Under the pieces are notes generated by a model. The model had not been told where the DNA came from, made no database searches, and saw nothing but the letters and a program-made list of their open reading frames with translations. Below are positions 30,195 to 40,932 of a stretch of DNA of 64,000 bases, piece after piece. The stretch is from Apostichopus japonicus (Eukaryota > Echinodermata > Holothuroidea > Aspidochirotida > Stichopodidae), in the NCBI RefSeq assembly GCF_037975245.1, contig NC_092565.1, positions 8,530,999 through 8,594,998 of the forward strand, read 5' to 3'. Position 1 is the first letter of the stretch. Every line of letters starts with the position of its first letter. A program made the position numbers and the translations under genes.

Positions 30195-31299
30195 GATCGG
30201 GTGGAGATGGACGTTACCCATGAGGTCTCAGCTGCAAGTCATATCAAAGAAATTATCCGAAGGAAACCACGAGAAGCTTTTATATGCAAATTGAAGTTTT
30301 AAAAGGTTTAAAACTCTGGTATAGTGGTCAGAATCAGGATATCGTTGGCCGAATACCCTATACCTGTACATGCAGGTGTACACATGTTATGTTCTCACGT
30401 ACAAATACAATTGGTACAATGGGGACTTTAATTCAACTAAGAACGGTGAACATATAGTGCTTAGAATTAGATTGGAAAAAGTGATTCTATTTTAAAAGAG
30501 CTTGGTCTATTTTTTTCTAAAAATAGATGTACAGGTAAGGTAAGTATTGAAATAAAATGAAATGCATGCCCTAGCTTGTTCTCACGCGTTTCAATCATGC
30601 ATTTACTAAATAACATATCAGTGTAATCTTGGTGTTAAAAAAACACCATCGGCGGAAAGCGAGTAACCATAGTAACGAGCTAGAACCTTTCTTTGTAGGC
30701 TATGTGTCAAACGGTCATGAAGAGTTCAACGGTTTCAAGTGTTTCGGTAAATATTGGTGCAATCACACTAAACATCTCAACAGTGTCATTGGTATATATG
30801 GTTCAAATATAAAACAGTAGGCTATACCTAAAAAAAAAAATAGGCAAGCTGCCAACAATGACTTACTCGGGCTACTGAAACTGCAACGATAGTCTGTGAA
30901 TGTACGCTGGCTCCTGTATCCAAGAATGATATTTGGCTTATATTGTTTTCAAGTAGTAAATCTTGATATAATCGTCCTGCAAAAGTTGCTGAATCTGCAA
31001 AAACCAAAGGGACCTGTAAACTGACTGTAGTTTTACCCAGCAGAGTGCGTATATAGTATAGGCCAACCTATGTGGTGTTAACAACAGCTATATATTAACT
31101 TCCTTCACGCCACACTTTGCATAGATAAAGCATTGTATAGCTATTGCTATACTCATACCGTTTTTATGAATGTTTACGAGGGCAAAACTGCTGCCCCTAC
31201 ATACTCTGTTCCTTGTTTACTTCAGTCTCAAAGGTAGCATGACAATATTAACAGTTGCATCGTATAGACTTCCTACAGTACATCATGTACAGTTAAGTG

Positions 31300-31335
<36 letters not shown>

Positions 31336-31616
31336 TTGATTTTCCAACTCATTACGATTTTCATTTATATATATTCATTTGCCTTTGTCGTTTACCTCCA
31401 TTGCATTAACATAAAGTCTGTTCAAAGTATCTCTTTCGGGATCCGGCTTTAGGAATCACAAATGATTTTCGAGTTGGATAGCATCATGTTTGATCTCTAG
31501 GGCAGGGCAAAATATGTCACCAAAAACAGAACTAGTGTTGTTCGATATAGGTGACAAACGCCTACAGTGGAATTACGATCTTCCTTACCGGTTTCGGACC
31601 TCTGGGCATGCAGTCA
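30195..31616. other. Intergenic, no gene seen
   Basis: No exon is recognised. It contains poly(A) at 30831-30840, (TA)n at 31302-31332 and a SINE tail at 31333-31372. Confidence 0.5.
31333..31372 (+). mobile_element. SINE 3' tail fragment
   Basis: 'ttcttgattttccaactc', then 'attacgattttcat', matches the last 40 bp of the SINE at 31.6 kb. It is bordered by (TA)n on both sides. Confidence 0.7.
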
Positions 31617-31731
31617 GCGTCCATGGCCTAGTGGTTAGGGTGTCCGCGTACAGAGCGGGAGGCCCGTGGTTCGAATCCCGGTGGAGGCTGAAAGTTTTTT
31701 CACTGTTCTTGATTTTCCAACTCATTACGAT

Positions 31732-31736
<5 letters not shown>
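31617..31736 (+). mobile_element. tRNA-derived SINE, near full length
   Basis: The A box TGGCCTAGTGG is at 31624-31634 and the B box GGTTCGAATCC at 31668-31678. They are followed by 'ggaggctgaaagtttttt', 'cactgttcttgattttccaa' and 'ctcattacgattttcat', then (TA)n. Box spacing matches an internal Pol III promoter. The tRNA-like head does not fold into a complete cloverleaf, so this is a SINE, not a tRNA. Related copies lie at 14.2, 31.3 and 56.3 kb. Confidence 0.85.

Positions 31737-31771
<35 letters not shown>
31737..31771. repeat. (TA)n tail of SINE
   Basis: A TA array that starts exactly where the SINE body ends. Confidence 0.9.
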
Positions 31772-31775
<4 letters not shown>

Positions 31776-33782
31776 TAACTTGTCTCTTACGTCAGAGATT
31801 TGATCATATCTGCCATTCAGATTAATTTCTTCATTAATATTGAGAGGTTAGTAAATTTAGAATACAGCTGCATAGCCTTACCAGTTACCAAGTAGCACAT
31901 GCTAAAGTGCCTTACGGAGAATTGCATTCAAGATTTCACTGTGGCCCTCAAGTTCAATTTCGTGTCCATTTTTTTGGTTCAGAATCTCATATTATGACAC
32001 CATATCAGTTATGCAGCATACACCCCCATCCCCTCTTCCCGATGTCCTCTTGGGAATCGCCCACTCCCCAATCTCACCCTTGCAAGATCATCATCCCTCA
32101 CTCAATCCCTTCCCACACTGCTTCATATCCCACTAGAGCTATACCCAGGGTATAGGACGTGCCCTGCAGTTATCCTCCCCGTCCCGTCCCCTTCCGTCCC
32201 CTCCCCGTCCCATCCCATCCCCCACATAGAATGAGTCGGCATAAGAAGGTAACTAAACAGTGGTATATAAATATGTCAGTGATAAATAGTCTCAAGCTAA
32301 AAATAGACCCTCACATGGATTCATCCACACGATTTTGGTCAATCAAGTTGTGTTAAGAAATTTGATCCTCACTTTCATTTTCGTTTAACCTGTCAAACTC
32401 TCGCAACAGGTTTACTATTATAATTAAAACTAATTAAGTGTTGCTTAGAAGTCAGGCAACATAACGAGCAAGCCGTGTCTATATTTAGTTTACATATATA
32501 CTTTATGATCCGAACAGTTAACAAGCTTGGACTTGTATGAGTGCCGTAGAACAAGATGACAACAGAAGGGTAACCAAATGCATAGACGTGGGGAATGCCC
32601 TTTACCCCTTTAAGACTGTGGAGCTGGAGACGAAGGAAGAAACGTGCCCCCACCCCCCCCCCAGCACCCTACAGCTATATGCGGAAACCTTTTACATAAA
32701 TTAGATTGTTAATGTTTGTTAATGAAACCTTTTTTCATTTTTGTAATGAAACAATCAGCTTTTGTTATGTGAATAATGACCTTTTGTTATTAAAAAAGTG
32801 ACCTTTTGTTGATCATCCAAAAACAAATTAAGAAGAAGTGTAGAATGTACCTTTTTGTTGTAGAACATAAAAAAAAGTAAAAAAGTAATTAAAAGTGTGA
32901 ATTCAAATAGAGTGTTAATGTAAGAAATAACGGGGGAAAAGGTGTCTTCTTTACATCTATTGCTACACCACTTTCAAATAGGACATTGACTATTTCTGTC
33001 GAAGTCGATTTTGTCTCGGCAAGCGACCTGCACACACCAGGCCTAAGAAAGGTTCTATATACACCGTACATGTTTCATCTTACATGGAAACAAAAGAAAG
33101 TATAAACTTGGTTGAGAAATAAGGTTGGGAACTTTCCGCTTTCCCATGAATCGAGTTAGTTACACCCGGGAAAAGTTCATGCAGCTTGAATCGGTGTCGC
33201 TCTATAAAACACCATGCCGGTGCGGATGTTTACTGTGACCTGGTGAATCAAGAACATCCACGGCTCGAGATCCTATACAGTGCCGGAAGACGAAAAGTAA
33301 CTTTCAGGATACAAAACCCGGAGGTTAAACTATAACATGACCTTCAACAGAATCAGTCCTCGTTAGTTTCCCAGGCCTGTCGGTCCTATATATAAGGCTC
33401 ATCCGTTATCATTATGTCACCAATGACGTATCTCGGATATGTTTAAACATGACCGTTTTGTATAGTTACAACAATGTAAAACTGCAAGTTTTATTTTGTG
33501 TTCACCCGACACGGAATCTTGACCAACTGTAATGGTTGATTCACAATTTCAATACGTAAAACCTATTCATTGATATTTAAACCTGTTCGTAATCATAATT
33601 GGTGAGCTCGGCAGCAATCTCGTGCTGTCCTGCATGGTAAATATTCCCAGATGTGGAATTCTTCACATTACAGTACAGCACAATGGGTTAGTTTAAATTA
33701 TTTTGTTTACGTGGCCGAGGTGTCTCTCTGCCTCGGCATTATTCCAGACAGACTGCAACAGCTTTTGTGTACATAGGGCGAC
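31772..33782. other. Intergenic, no gene seen
   Basis: It contains a C-rich tract of 'ccccgtccc' type at 32170-32225 and a stretch of diverged 'gaccttttgtta' repeats at about 32705-32860. No exon is recognised. Confidence 0.5.
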
Positions 33783-33882
33783 CAGGCATTGAAGACTCGC
33801 CCCATACCGCGTTGCTTGCAAGTGAAGTTTTCTTCTTGTTGCTACAAAATACAGACAGTTATGAAACGTGATGCTTTCTAGT
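33783..33882 (+). repeat. Old dispersed repeat, left part, split by foldback element
   Basis: 'ggcattgaagactcgccc' and 'acagacagttatgaaacgtga' match the copy at 60.9-61.0 kb. The repeat resumes at 34942 after the 1.06-kb insertion. Confidence 0.8.
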
Positions 33883-34941
33883 CACTTCGCCCAACAACCA
33901 TTTCGCCCAACTGCCATTTCGCCCAACCAGCCTGGTCATTTCGCCCAACCAGCCTGGTCATTTCGCCCAACCAGCATGGTCATTTCGCCCAACCATCATA
34001 GTCATTTCGCCCAACCAGCATGGTCATTTCGCCCAACCATGTTGGTCATTTCGCCCAACCTTATTTTTACTAATATTCAGTCAGAATAATATTACTTTTT
34101 CAATTTGATTTATTTTGGGTTAGGTTAGTTCGTAATAGGTAAATAAAGTGAGGTCCGCTCGATATCGATCGGAGTCTGAGCAGTTATTTCGGGTATAATG
34201 GGAGGATTACACTACTTTAGGGGTTTACGCATACAATGGAAGTTATATTATTATACAAAGGGGAATCGGTGTGGAATAATATAACCGTTTCTATTTCACT
34301 AGTTCAATTTGATTTATTTTGGGTTAAATTATTGGAAGTTATATTATTATTATATGGAAGTTATATTATTATACAAACACAGGGGAATCGGTCTTCATAA
34401 AAACCTATCAAACCTAACCCCTAAAAACACTGATCCATCCTACTGACTAACAATTCCCGAACGTTTCCTTATTAAATTGAAAAAAATATATATATATATA
34501 AAACCCGTCCGTAATATTGAAGTACTATTTAATCAATGTAACCACTTTATGTAATCACATATGTAATCAATTAAACCACGACTTCAAGTTTCCTTAATAC
34601 TCGGTTCGTATCCAGTAACGTTAACAATTCCCGAACGTTTACTATCAAACCTATCAAACCTAACCCTAAAACACTGATCCATCCTCAAGATTCCTTAATA
34701 TTCGGTTCGTATCCTGTAACGTTAACAATTCATGAACGTTTCCTTTTGAAGTATCATATTTAATCAAGGTTGGGCGAAATGACCAGGCTGGTTGGGCGAA
34801 ATGACCAGGCTGGTTGGGCGAAATGACCAGGCTGGTTGGGCGAAATGACCAGGCTGGTTGGGCGAAATGACCAGGCTGGTTGGGCGAAATGGTAAGGTTG
34901 GGCGAAATGGCAGTTGGGCGAAATGGTTGTTGGGCGAAGTG
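33883..34941 (+). mobile_element. Foldback (TU-like) element, copy 1, 1059 bp
   Basis: Both ends are CACTTCGCCCAACAACC in inverted orientation. Each end is a tandem array: two 16-bp units, then 22-bp units of 'ccagcctggtcatttcgcccaa'. The left array runs 33883-34061 and the right array about 34768-34941. The A/T-rich interior contains the 'tcgatatcgatcggagtc' palindrome-like block and no protein gene. Inverted ends made of short tandem repeats define foldback elements; sea-urchin TU elements have this plan. Its target is the old repeat at 33783-33882/34942-35182. No clean target duplication was found. Frames reading FRPTSLVISPN are repeat artefacts. Confidence 0.82.
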
Positions 34942-35182
34942 CCTTGCTATCTTTTATCTGGACCAGAGATGTCCATCGCTGCTATGTGCACAGTGTTGTG
35001 GGTATGGACCGTAGCTGTATGTATTGAACGTACACGTAGCTGTGTGTGTATTTTCTGGGATCGATGGTGGTGCGTAACACTTTTGTTACACCTCATTCGA
35101 AACTCGGTCAGATGACGTTTCTTTGTGCGCGAGTCTTCACTCCCTTTTATCTTTGTCACACCTTAGTAAAGTGGAACTAGGA
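34942..35182 (+). repeat. Old dispersed repeat, middle part
   Basis: Blocks such as 'gagatgtccatcgctg', 'gtgtgtgtattttctgggat', 'gttacacctcattc' and 'gcgcgagtcttcac' match 61.03-61.25 kb. It lies between the two foldback copies. Confidence 0.85.
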
Positions 35183-36325
35183 CACTTCGCCCAACAACCA
35201 TTTCGCCCAACTGCCATTTCGCCCAACCTTACCATTTCGCCCAACCAGCCTGGTCATTTCGCCCAACCAGCCTGGTCATTTCGCCCAACCAGCCTGGTCA
35301 TTTCGCCCAACCAGCCTGGTCATTTCGCCCAACCAGCCTGGTCATTTCGCCCAACCAGCCTGGTCATTTCGCCCAACCTTGATTAAATATGATACTTGAA
35401 AAGTAAACGTTCGGGAATTGTTAAAGTTACAGGATACGAACCGAATATTAAGGAAACTTGAGGACCGATCAGTGTGTTGGGGGTTAGGTTTGATAGTAAA
35501 CGTTCGAATATTAAGGAATATTAAGGAAACTTGAAGTCCTTTTCTTTGTATAACTTTAGTAAGGAAACGTTACAGAATACGAACCGAATATTAAGGAATC
35601 TTGAGGATGGACCAGTATTTTAGGGGTTAGGTTTGATAGGTTTTTATGAAGACCGATTCCCCTGTGTTTGTATAACATTAGATTAACACTATGTAGAACT
35701 AGATAAACACATAACTGCTGTGAACAATACCCTTGATTAATGCCTGGCAGACTTGATAAACCTTGACCGAAGTCATCAAGCAGAACAATAGGTGTGGATT
35801 AATAAACCACAAACAATAGGCCTCCGATAAACGTCTGGTTGACCGGATTAACGCTTGGCTGACCAAAACAATAACTGCGGATTACTGACTCACAAATGCA
35901 ATAACATCAATTATTGACATCAGCCTGTCAATCACATGGGATAAACCCAAAGGATGGATAAAAGCCCTGCCCATTATACCCGAAATAACTGCTCAGACTC
36001 CGATCGATATCGAGCGGACCTCACTTTATTTACCTATTACGAAGTAACCTTACCCAAAATAAATCAAATTGAACTGGTGGAATAGAAAAAGTAATATTAT
36101 TCTGACTGAATATTAGTAAAAATAAGGTTGGGCGAAATGACCAACACGGTTGGGCGAAATGACCAACAGGGTTGGGCGAAATGACCAACACGGTTGGGCG
36201 AAATGACCAACACGGTTGGGCGAACTGACCATGCTGGTTGGGCGAAATGACCAACGCGGTTGGGCGAAATGACCAGGCTGGTTGGGCGAAATGGCAGTTG
36301 GGCGAAATGGTTGTTGGGCGAAGTG
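35183..36325 (-). mobile_element. Foldback (TU-like) element, copy 2, 1143 bp, inverted
   Basis: It has the same ends and arrays as copy 1 (left array 35183-35377, right array about 36127-36325). Its interior is the reverse of copy 1: the sequence after the left array matches that before copy 1's right array, and the block before its right array matches that after copy 1's left array. Some right-array units carry 'ccaacacggttgggcgaaatg' variants. No coding capacity. Confidence 0.82.
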
Positions 36326-36539
36326 ACTCGCAAGCAGTAAAGTGCTTAACAGAGCCGAAATTTGTACTAAAAGTCCAAAGAGTTTTTTACCAGAAGGTAA
36401 CGAGACGAATAAATAAAGAGCAATCTTCCGTAGAAGACTCGGTCTTTTTGACGGCTACAGTTACACCAACTGTTACTTTCTGTTTGCTTGAATACCAGTA
36501 CACGACGTGATTATGTCTTTGTCCCTGCATGTTGTCAGA

Positions 36540-36542
<3 letters not shown>

Positions 36543-36620
<78 letters not shown>
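36543..36620. repeat. (TA)n microsatellite
   Basis: A TA array of about 78 bp, followed by 'tatatcatatcatatc'. Confidence 0.95.
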
Positions 36621-36625
<5 letters not shown>

Positions 36626-36776
36626 CATATCATATCTCAAACTTCCTTCCGCAGTCTTGTGTTCTTCTTACTGAAAGGGAAAAAATACCATATTTTCAGA
36701 AGGGTTTGTCAGCCCCCAGAATTATGCACATATTTTTTTTTTATTAAACGAATTGATTACATCCAGTGATTTTATT

Positions 36777-37341
36777 TCAACGTATGTAAACATTTCTGCC
36801 TGGTGGAATGCCGTTTATACCTCTCTTACAAATATGAAGAGGAATATCGGTCTCTATACCGGACAACCACACTGCTTGATTATGGCATACTTGTTTCATA
36901 TTCCTGATTTTTAAACCATGATTAACCTCACTTCGGAAGTTAGAAATATGGATTATGTCAGCAAACTTAAAAACGTCATTAATTGCTTTCAACTTCCGTC
37001 GTATTATATACAGAACCGATTGACTGGTCTTCTTTATGCGTGGTTGTTATATAAAGGTTCGTGATATGCGGCCAGACACTAAACGGAATCCTATGACTTA
37101 TTTCTGAGTTAAAAACATAAACACGTGGGCAGATTAGATGAATATCGTCCGTGTGAAAACTTGAAAAGTTCAGTTTATCTATTTCTTTGGCTACAATCTC
37201 AAAGGTCACCATATTTAGACTATGTATAAATAGCTTTACCCGTATATGCGTATATATATATGTTATAATCAAGATTACTATCATGCATGCATCATCATAC
37301 AATCTACTGGTTAGGCTACGTACACTGGTTGTAGTTATCAA
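36777..37341 (-). pseudogene. Possible frameshifted coding fragment, unidentified
   Basis: Two minus-strand frames abut: 37341-36979 and 36992-36777, in different frames, with a change of frame near 36985-36992. Read through a shift, they give a continuous low-repeat peptide with spaced Leu/Ile/Val ('LNFSSF', 'ITNLYI', 'IIHISNF', 'LKIRNM'), loosely like leucine-rich repeats. No family is recognised and chance cannot be excluded. Confidence 0.25.
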
Positions 37342-40143
37342 TTCGTTTCAATCTATGTGCATGCATGAAATAGGCTATTTATCAGGAGAATGATAACTCA
37401 ATTGAAAGGGCGGGTGTTTGAAAATGTTTCATTGAAAGATCTCTACATAATCCTACTAATATATCTTCTAACATAAAGTTTCAATTTAGTGTAAACCATA
37501 CAACTAATTGAATGTTTTTAAACCATTTGATTGACAAATCATTAATGTTATTTGTTTATAATTTGTTTCCCACATCGGACGTCCTAATAGCCAGGAAGCT
37601 GCTCATGCAACTACGAGTTAAACTGCAGCCGACGCAGCGTTAAACGCTGATCATGACGTCATAATGTGAGAGGAGAAACACTGATCACTTTGAGGTACGT
37701 GGCATGCTAATTTTAGAACACTTTCTATCTACTTTCAAAATAGCCGATATTGTAATACGAAGCATACCAACTAAAAGATGGAATACCTATTCTTTGAAAG
37801 TGCTGCTAAACTTCCTGTCAAATTTTCTTATGAAAATAAGAGGTTTAATAACCTGTTACTATAGTGGCGTTGCTACGAGGGGGGGGGGGGTAAAGGGGAG
37901 GGTAAAAGATGGGTAAGGGACGGAGCATGTACAGGAACGGTTCTAACGCCATACAACCCCAGTGCATTTTGAAAATATATTTCGTATTTGCACGCCAACT
38001 TACATATGCGTTTCCGGCAAAGCAGTTGTCAGAAGGGTTGTTTGCTACAAATAGCTATATGGAATTGGTTGGTGAATTGTGTCAGTATAACGAATGTTAG
38101 CTTATAGAACCATGTGGTGCAAGGTTATAAAGGGTAGTAATAATGCTGATCTCGGGCTTATCAGCTTATCATTATGAGCCTGAATCGTTTTGCATTTTTT
38201 TCACACTACTCTAATACCATTTCTTAGTATCGAATGATACAATCTAATTTCCCGGTGATGATCTTCAAGTCTCGACAATGTCTACATGTTACAACCCCCC
38301 CCCCCCCCCACATTTCTCCCTATTCGATGGTGATGGACCCAATGTCACAGTTAGCTGTAGTTTGTTTCAAAATAACAGAAACTACCAGATTACATAACAA
38401 ATAAACAAACGAACAAATCAACACAGACACTTTGCATGGTTAGAAATTTAAATTAAGAATATTTTTCTTGTATTCGTAACTATATATCACATGCCGTATA
38501 TAAATAACACCTCACATAACTGCCAAAATATCAAGCTTTAAACGTTGGGATTGTGCTCAGCTAGAGATCATTTAGTCGTACACTGCGATAGCAGCAGAGA
38601 GCAGAGAGATATGTTCTCTTATGAACCTTCCAGAATAATTTGCCCCTTTATGAATTTATACTTGTGATCTTTGATATTAAACGTACGTATGCGAGATATG
38701 GACATAATGGAACTACACAAACCGCTCAGAATGTCCCTTTGATGATGTTGTTTACCAGTTGAAAAACTTCCTTCTCCGCAAATCCCCGACAAGTCCGAAC
38801 GGGCATCTATCTCCTGGTACGGTGTTGGTCAAAGTCATATTCAAGTTCAAACACATGGTGAATGTAGTTTTACTTTCGAGCCAGGTTTCTATAATGTCAA
38901 AATTGTTGTTGTTGCAAATGTGTCTCAACAAGACATTGTATTTGGGTTTGCAGTGGTTTACTATAGTAGTAAAATACTCGAAGTAAATAGAATCAATTGA
39001 GGTACAAAGCAGGAAATGTTTTCTTCTTTTCTTTGGACTGATAGGATTGCAGGCCTAAGTTCCAGGTAACAAATAGTTTTAAAGTTATTTCACTGTGCGC
39101 CCTTCCCTGCACTAATCACGAGTCAAGTGGTTAAGGTTTACCTATCACCTAGTTAATAATTCCAGTAACATTACACAAGGGGCGGATGGAGAGTGACCAG
39201 ACTGTCGATGTATATATTAAAAAGCTTCGGGAAAAGTAGAAAGTAAGAAATTGAGAGGGAGGGTGACCGTATAGCGTACTTGCAGATAAAACCATACATC
39301 TATAATGGTTGTGGCATTTGTAGCATTTTACTGTCAGCCTTTACTCAATGGAAGTCATGGTGTATTGCACCCCACCCCACCCCACCCACCCCACCCACCC
39401 CACCCAAGCCCCACCTCACCCACTATTTCGTCTCCATCTGAGATGCTTGACCTTGTCTAGTTCCCCAACGATAACAGGTACGAGAAGACCTTGTTCAGTA
39501 ATAATATATAGCAACTCCGTGATTTTAGTGCCGCTAAAAAGTGACAAGGAAGCCTGTAGCACGGGGTCAACGAGGGCGATCGCTCCCTGACCCTTCACTT
39601 GAATTCATAGCACGGGGGAAAGTCGGGGGGGGGGGTAAAAAAGTGCCCAATTGAAAGACATGAGCTAAAAACTTAGTAATCTAACATAAGATATTGATAT
39701 TTGGGTCACAGAACGGGCAGAAAATGTCTCACGAAAGTGCTTCAAATTCCGGGGAATTAGTACCCCCCCCCCCCGGACTCCAACCGGGACCGTTCGCACA
39801 TGGACCCCACGCGGCCCGTGTGCGGTGCAGCAAGAAGCTGTACAGAACGGGCTGCACAAGACCATCAAACCTCTGCCCAGGTGTCCCTGTAGTGTGATTG
39901 ACCATGAGAGGCTATACAGGTCGTTGACAGTGATTCATGTTTTCTCTTTAATTTTGTTGGTATGTAAATGTTAAAAGTGGCTGATGTTTTCCCGATTGAG
40001 CGCAGACTATAATCCGGGAATATCCTGGAGTTGTATTTAACAATACACACTTGAGTTTAAAATCAAATGATATCCGCTTACTCAGCATATTGCCAGCTTT
40101 CTCTTTTAGTGCAATTATTTCACTCATTTTAGGGTGAATGGCT

Positions 40144-40448
40144 CAGTGGTGTACCTATAGAATAGTTAGCACATTGAGCAGATTCTTCCTTTGTTACCCC
40201 TTGCAGGGGATGCCGCCATGGCCGGGGAGCAGGGTCTAAGGGAAGGGGCATGACCCCCTCCCCCCATTGAGAAATATTTGTTTATGTAAGATTGTTTGAC
40301 GCAAAATAGTGCTATCTTTGGCCAAGCACTTGAACTGATAAGGTGTAAAGGAATTCTCATTCTTTAGTGAATGTTACTTCATTTGTTCCTCCCCCCCGAC
40401 TGGTTCCTGGGACGGGACCCCACCCACCCTCTACGTATTAAGCCACTG
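40144..40448. mobile_element. hAT-type MITE, 305 bp
   Basis: The left end CAGTGGTGTACC and right end TTAAGCCACTG are short, imperfect inverted repeats. They are flanked by GAATGGCT (40136-40143) and GAATGGCG (40449-40456), a 7-of-8 match to an 8-bp duplication. The interior is C- and G-rich like its relatives. No coding capacity. Confidence 0.72.
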
Positions 40449-40467
40449 GAATGGCGTTATTTGTTTC

Positions 40468-40932
40468 CTAGATAGAGCTGATAAAGGAATCGCTCGTAAT
40501 TTGTAGATACGTCAGATGGTATCTGCCATTTGATAGTATAACTGCACACAAAAGTGTGTTACGATTTGCATTCATAGTATAGCTAATCGGGCGAACCATT
40601 CGTCTATTCTGTACACTCAGCCTGCAGCTAGTCACGTCGCCTGACTCATTTACAAAATTCTCTTTACCCGTAAGGAATTTGTACGTAACTAAACGTGCGT
40701 CGAACAGTGAGAGAGCTACGAACGCACAGTCGAGAAAGCCTCGCCGATGCGACCTACAACGGATGGCGACGTAGGCTAGTCTAACTACCATGGCAACCGA
40801 GGGACCCATAATGGCCCGATCGGGATTGAAATCTCTCGAACCCTTGCCCACTTTCCCATCTTTGGAACCTCGAATGGGCTTGTAGCTATACAGAAGCCCT
40901 ACATTGTGCCATCTGGCACTTAAAATGTTCAT
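40468..40932 (-). CDS. Orphan 154-codon open frame, uncertain
   Basis: The frame runs from ATG at 40932 to a stop at 40468 and has normal amino-acid composition without simple repeats. Its base composition is less A+T-rich than the surroundings. I recognise no domain; segments such as 'VRLAYVAIRCRSHRRGF' and 'LSNGRYHLTYLQIT' suggest nothing definite. It starts only 20 bp from a hAT element, so a transposon-derived fragment is possible. A single-exon gene is not supported by other evidence. Confidence 0.25.
   Translation of the reverse strand: MNILSARWHNVGLLYSYKPIRGSKDGKVGKGSRDFNPDRAIMGPSVAMVVRLAYVAIRCRSHRRGFLDCAFVALSLFDARLVTYKFLTGKENFVNESGDVTSCRLSVQNRRMVRPISYTMNANRNTLLCAVILSNGRYHLTYLQITSDSFISSI

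Larger units (their letters stand above)
36326..40143. other. Intergenic with coding-like remnants
   Basis: It contains (TA)n at 36543-36620, a degenerate coding-like stretch at 36.78-37.34 kb, G- or C-runs at 37879-37890, 38296-38309 and 39765-39774, and a 'ccccaccc' tract at 39370-39420. A lone hAT-like end, 'agtggcgttgctacgagg', lies at 37864; its partner end was not found. Confidence 0.45.

Noticed and set aside
31617-31690. Functional tRNA gene
   Set aside because: A and B boxes are present but the acceptor stem does not pair, and the SINE body follows.
33868-36333. Repeated FRPTSLVISPN-type peptides that look like a repeat protein
   Set aside because: They translate the tandem 22-bp units of the foldback ends and occur on both strands.
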